Source: DATKKX01 sp035542775 (GTDB lineage: Bacteria; Planctomycetota; Phycisphaerae; UBA1845; UTPLA1). From it: a stretch of 15,591 bases of DNA. Below the pieces are notes generated by a model, which was not told the DNA's origin, did no database searches, and was given only the letters and a program-made list of their open reading frames with translations. A program made the position numbers and the translations under genes. Shown here one piece after another: positions 15,269-15,591 of this stretch. Every line of letters begins with the position of its first letter. Within the stretch, counting starts at the first letter, position 1. The DNA is taken from positions 1 through 15,591 of the forward strand of contig DATKKX010000456.1 in assembly GCA_035542775.1 (NCBI GenBank), given 5' to 3'.

Positions 15269-15591
15269 AGCGATGAATCATCCAGAGCGCGGAGTTTCTG
15301 CCGCAGCAGCCTGGTCGCTTTCGCCAGACGGGCTTTCGTCCCTGACAGGCTCAGGCCGATGGCCTGCGAAACCTCCGCCCGAGACAATCCCTGAAAGAAA
15401 TACATGACGACGATCTCGCGGAGGTCGTCGTCCATGCCGTCGATCGCAAGCTGCACGCGCCGAGTGCGATCCAGCTTCACCGCCCGACCCGCCGGCGTCG
15501 TTGACGAATCAATGGGAATCGCCGGGTTCATCCACGTCTGCCGGCTGGTCTGCAAGGCCGACAGCCTCGCCTTGGGGTGCAGTTTGCGGAG
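15265..15591 (-). CDS. ECF-type RNA polymerase sigma factor, C-terminal part (N-terminus off window)
   Basis: The minus frame is open from the window edge to a TGA at 15267-15265, giving 108 codons with no start needed inside the window. Region 4 is clear: MDDDLREIVVMYFFQGLS, then the helix-turn-helix 'RAEVSQAIGLSLSGTKARLAKA' region, which binds the -35 element. The residues before it look like the region 2-4 linker; region 2 lies beyond the window. A TTG at 15555 could pose as a start but would leave no region 2, so the gene surely begins upstream. The stop overlaps the kinase start as ATGA, so both are translated together. It directs RNA polymerase to a regulon not identifiable here; the kinase/zinc-finger protein is the likely regulator. 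Confidence 0.88.
   Translation of the reverse strand, partial: LRKLHPKARLSALQTSRQTWMNPAIPIDSSTTPAGRAVKLDRTRRVQLAIDGMDDDLREIVVMYFFQGLSRAEVSQAIGLSLSGTKARLAKATRLLRQKLRALDDSSL

Overview
The window looks like a chromosomal stretch of a GC-rich bacterium of the phylum Planctomycetota, most likely Phycisphaerae-like; the class is a guess. The grounds are several secreted proteins ending in planctomycete-type dockerin repeats, a PEP-CTERM sorting tail, a Hanks-type Ser/Thr kinase with a TPR sensor region coupled to an ECF sigma factor, and several GTG starts. No tRNA, rRNA, CRISPR array or insertion sequence was seen.

Layout. (1) 1-3507, minus: a large secreted M36/thermolysin-like metalloprotease with a PPC-like domain, FnIII-like repeats (two of them a near-identical 279-bp tandem duplication) and a dockerin cut by the window edge. 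(2) 3508-4039: divergent intergenic region with a strong inverted repeat and a candidate promoter. (3) 4040-4792, plus: a small secreted dockerin protein. (4) 4983-8782, plus: a compact four-gene corrinoid operon. (5) 8860-12269, minus: three secreted or surface proteins, namely a small half-dockerin protein, a PEP-CTERM protein with a pyroglutamyl-peptidase-like catalytic triad, and a double-dockerin protein with a cupredoxin domain whose copper site is partly lost. (6) 12461-15591, minus: an ECF sigma factor (N-terminus off the window) overlapping by 4 bp a kinase that carries an anti-sigma zinc finger at its N-terminus.

The most interesting unit is the corrinoid operon. It encodes, as separate proteins, an MttB/MtgB-family methyltransferase without pyrrolysine, a stand-alone MetH reactivation domain, a cap plus B12-binding corrinoid protein, and a zinc homocysteine S-methyltransferase. 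This is a methionine synthase taken apart, with the methyl-tetrahydrofolate module replaced by a methylamine/betaine-type methyltransferase. The inferred pathway is: methylated (quaternary) amine to corrinoid protein to homocysteine, giving methionine without folate, with SAM-dependent rescue of oxidised cobalamin by the activation protein.

The other genes suit a surface-active planctomycete lifestyle. Dockerin and PEP-CTERM proteins probably sit on or outside the cell envelope, and the kinase/sigma pair would carry an envelope or periplasmic signal to transcription. Nothing in the sequence ties the sigma pair to the corrinoid operon.
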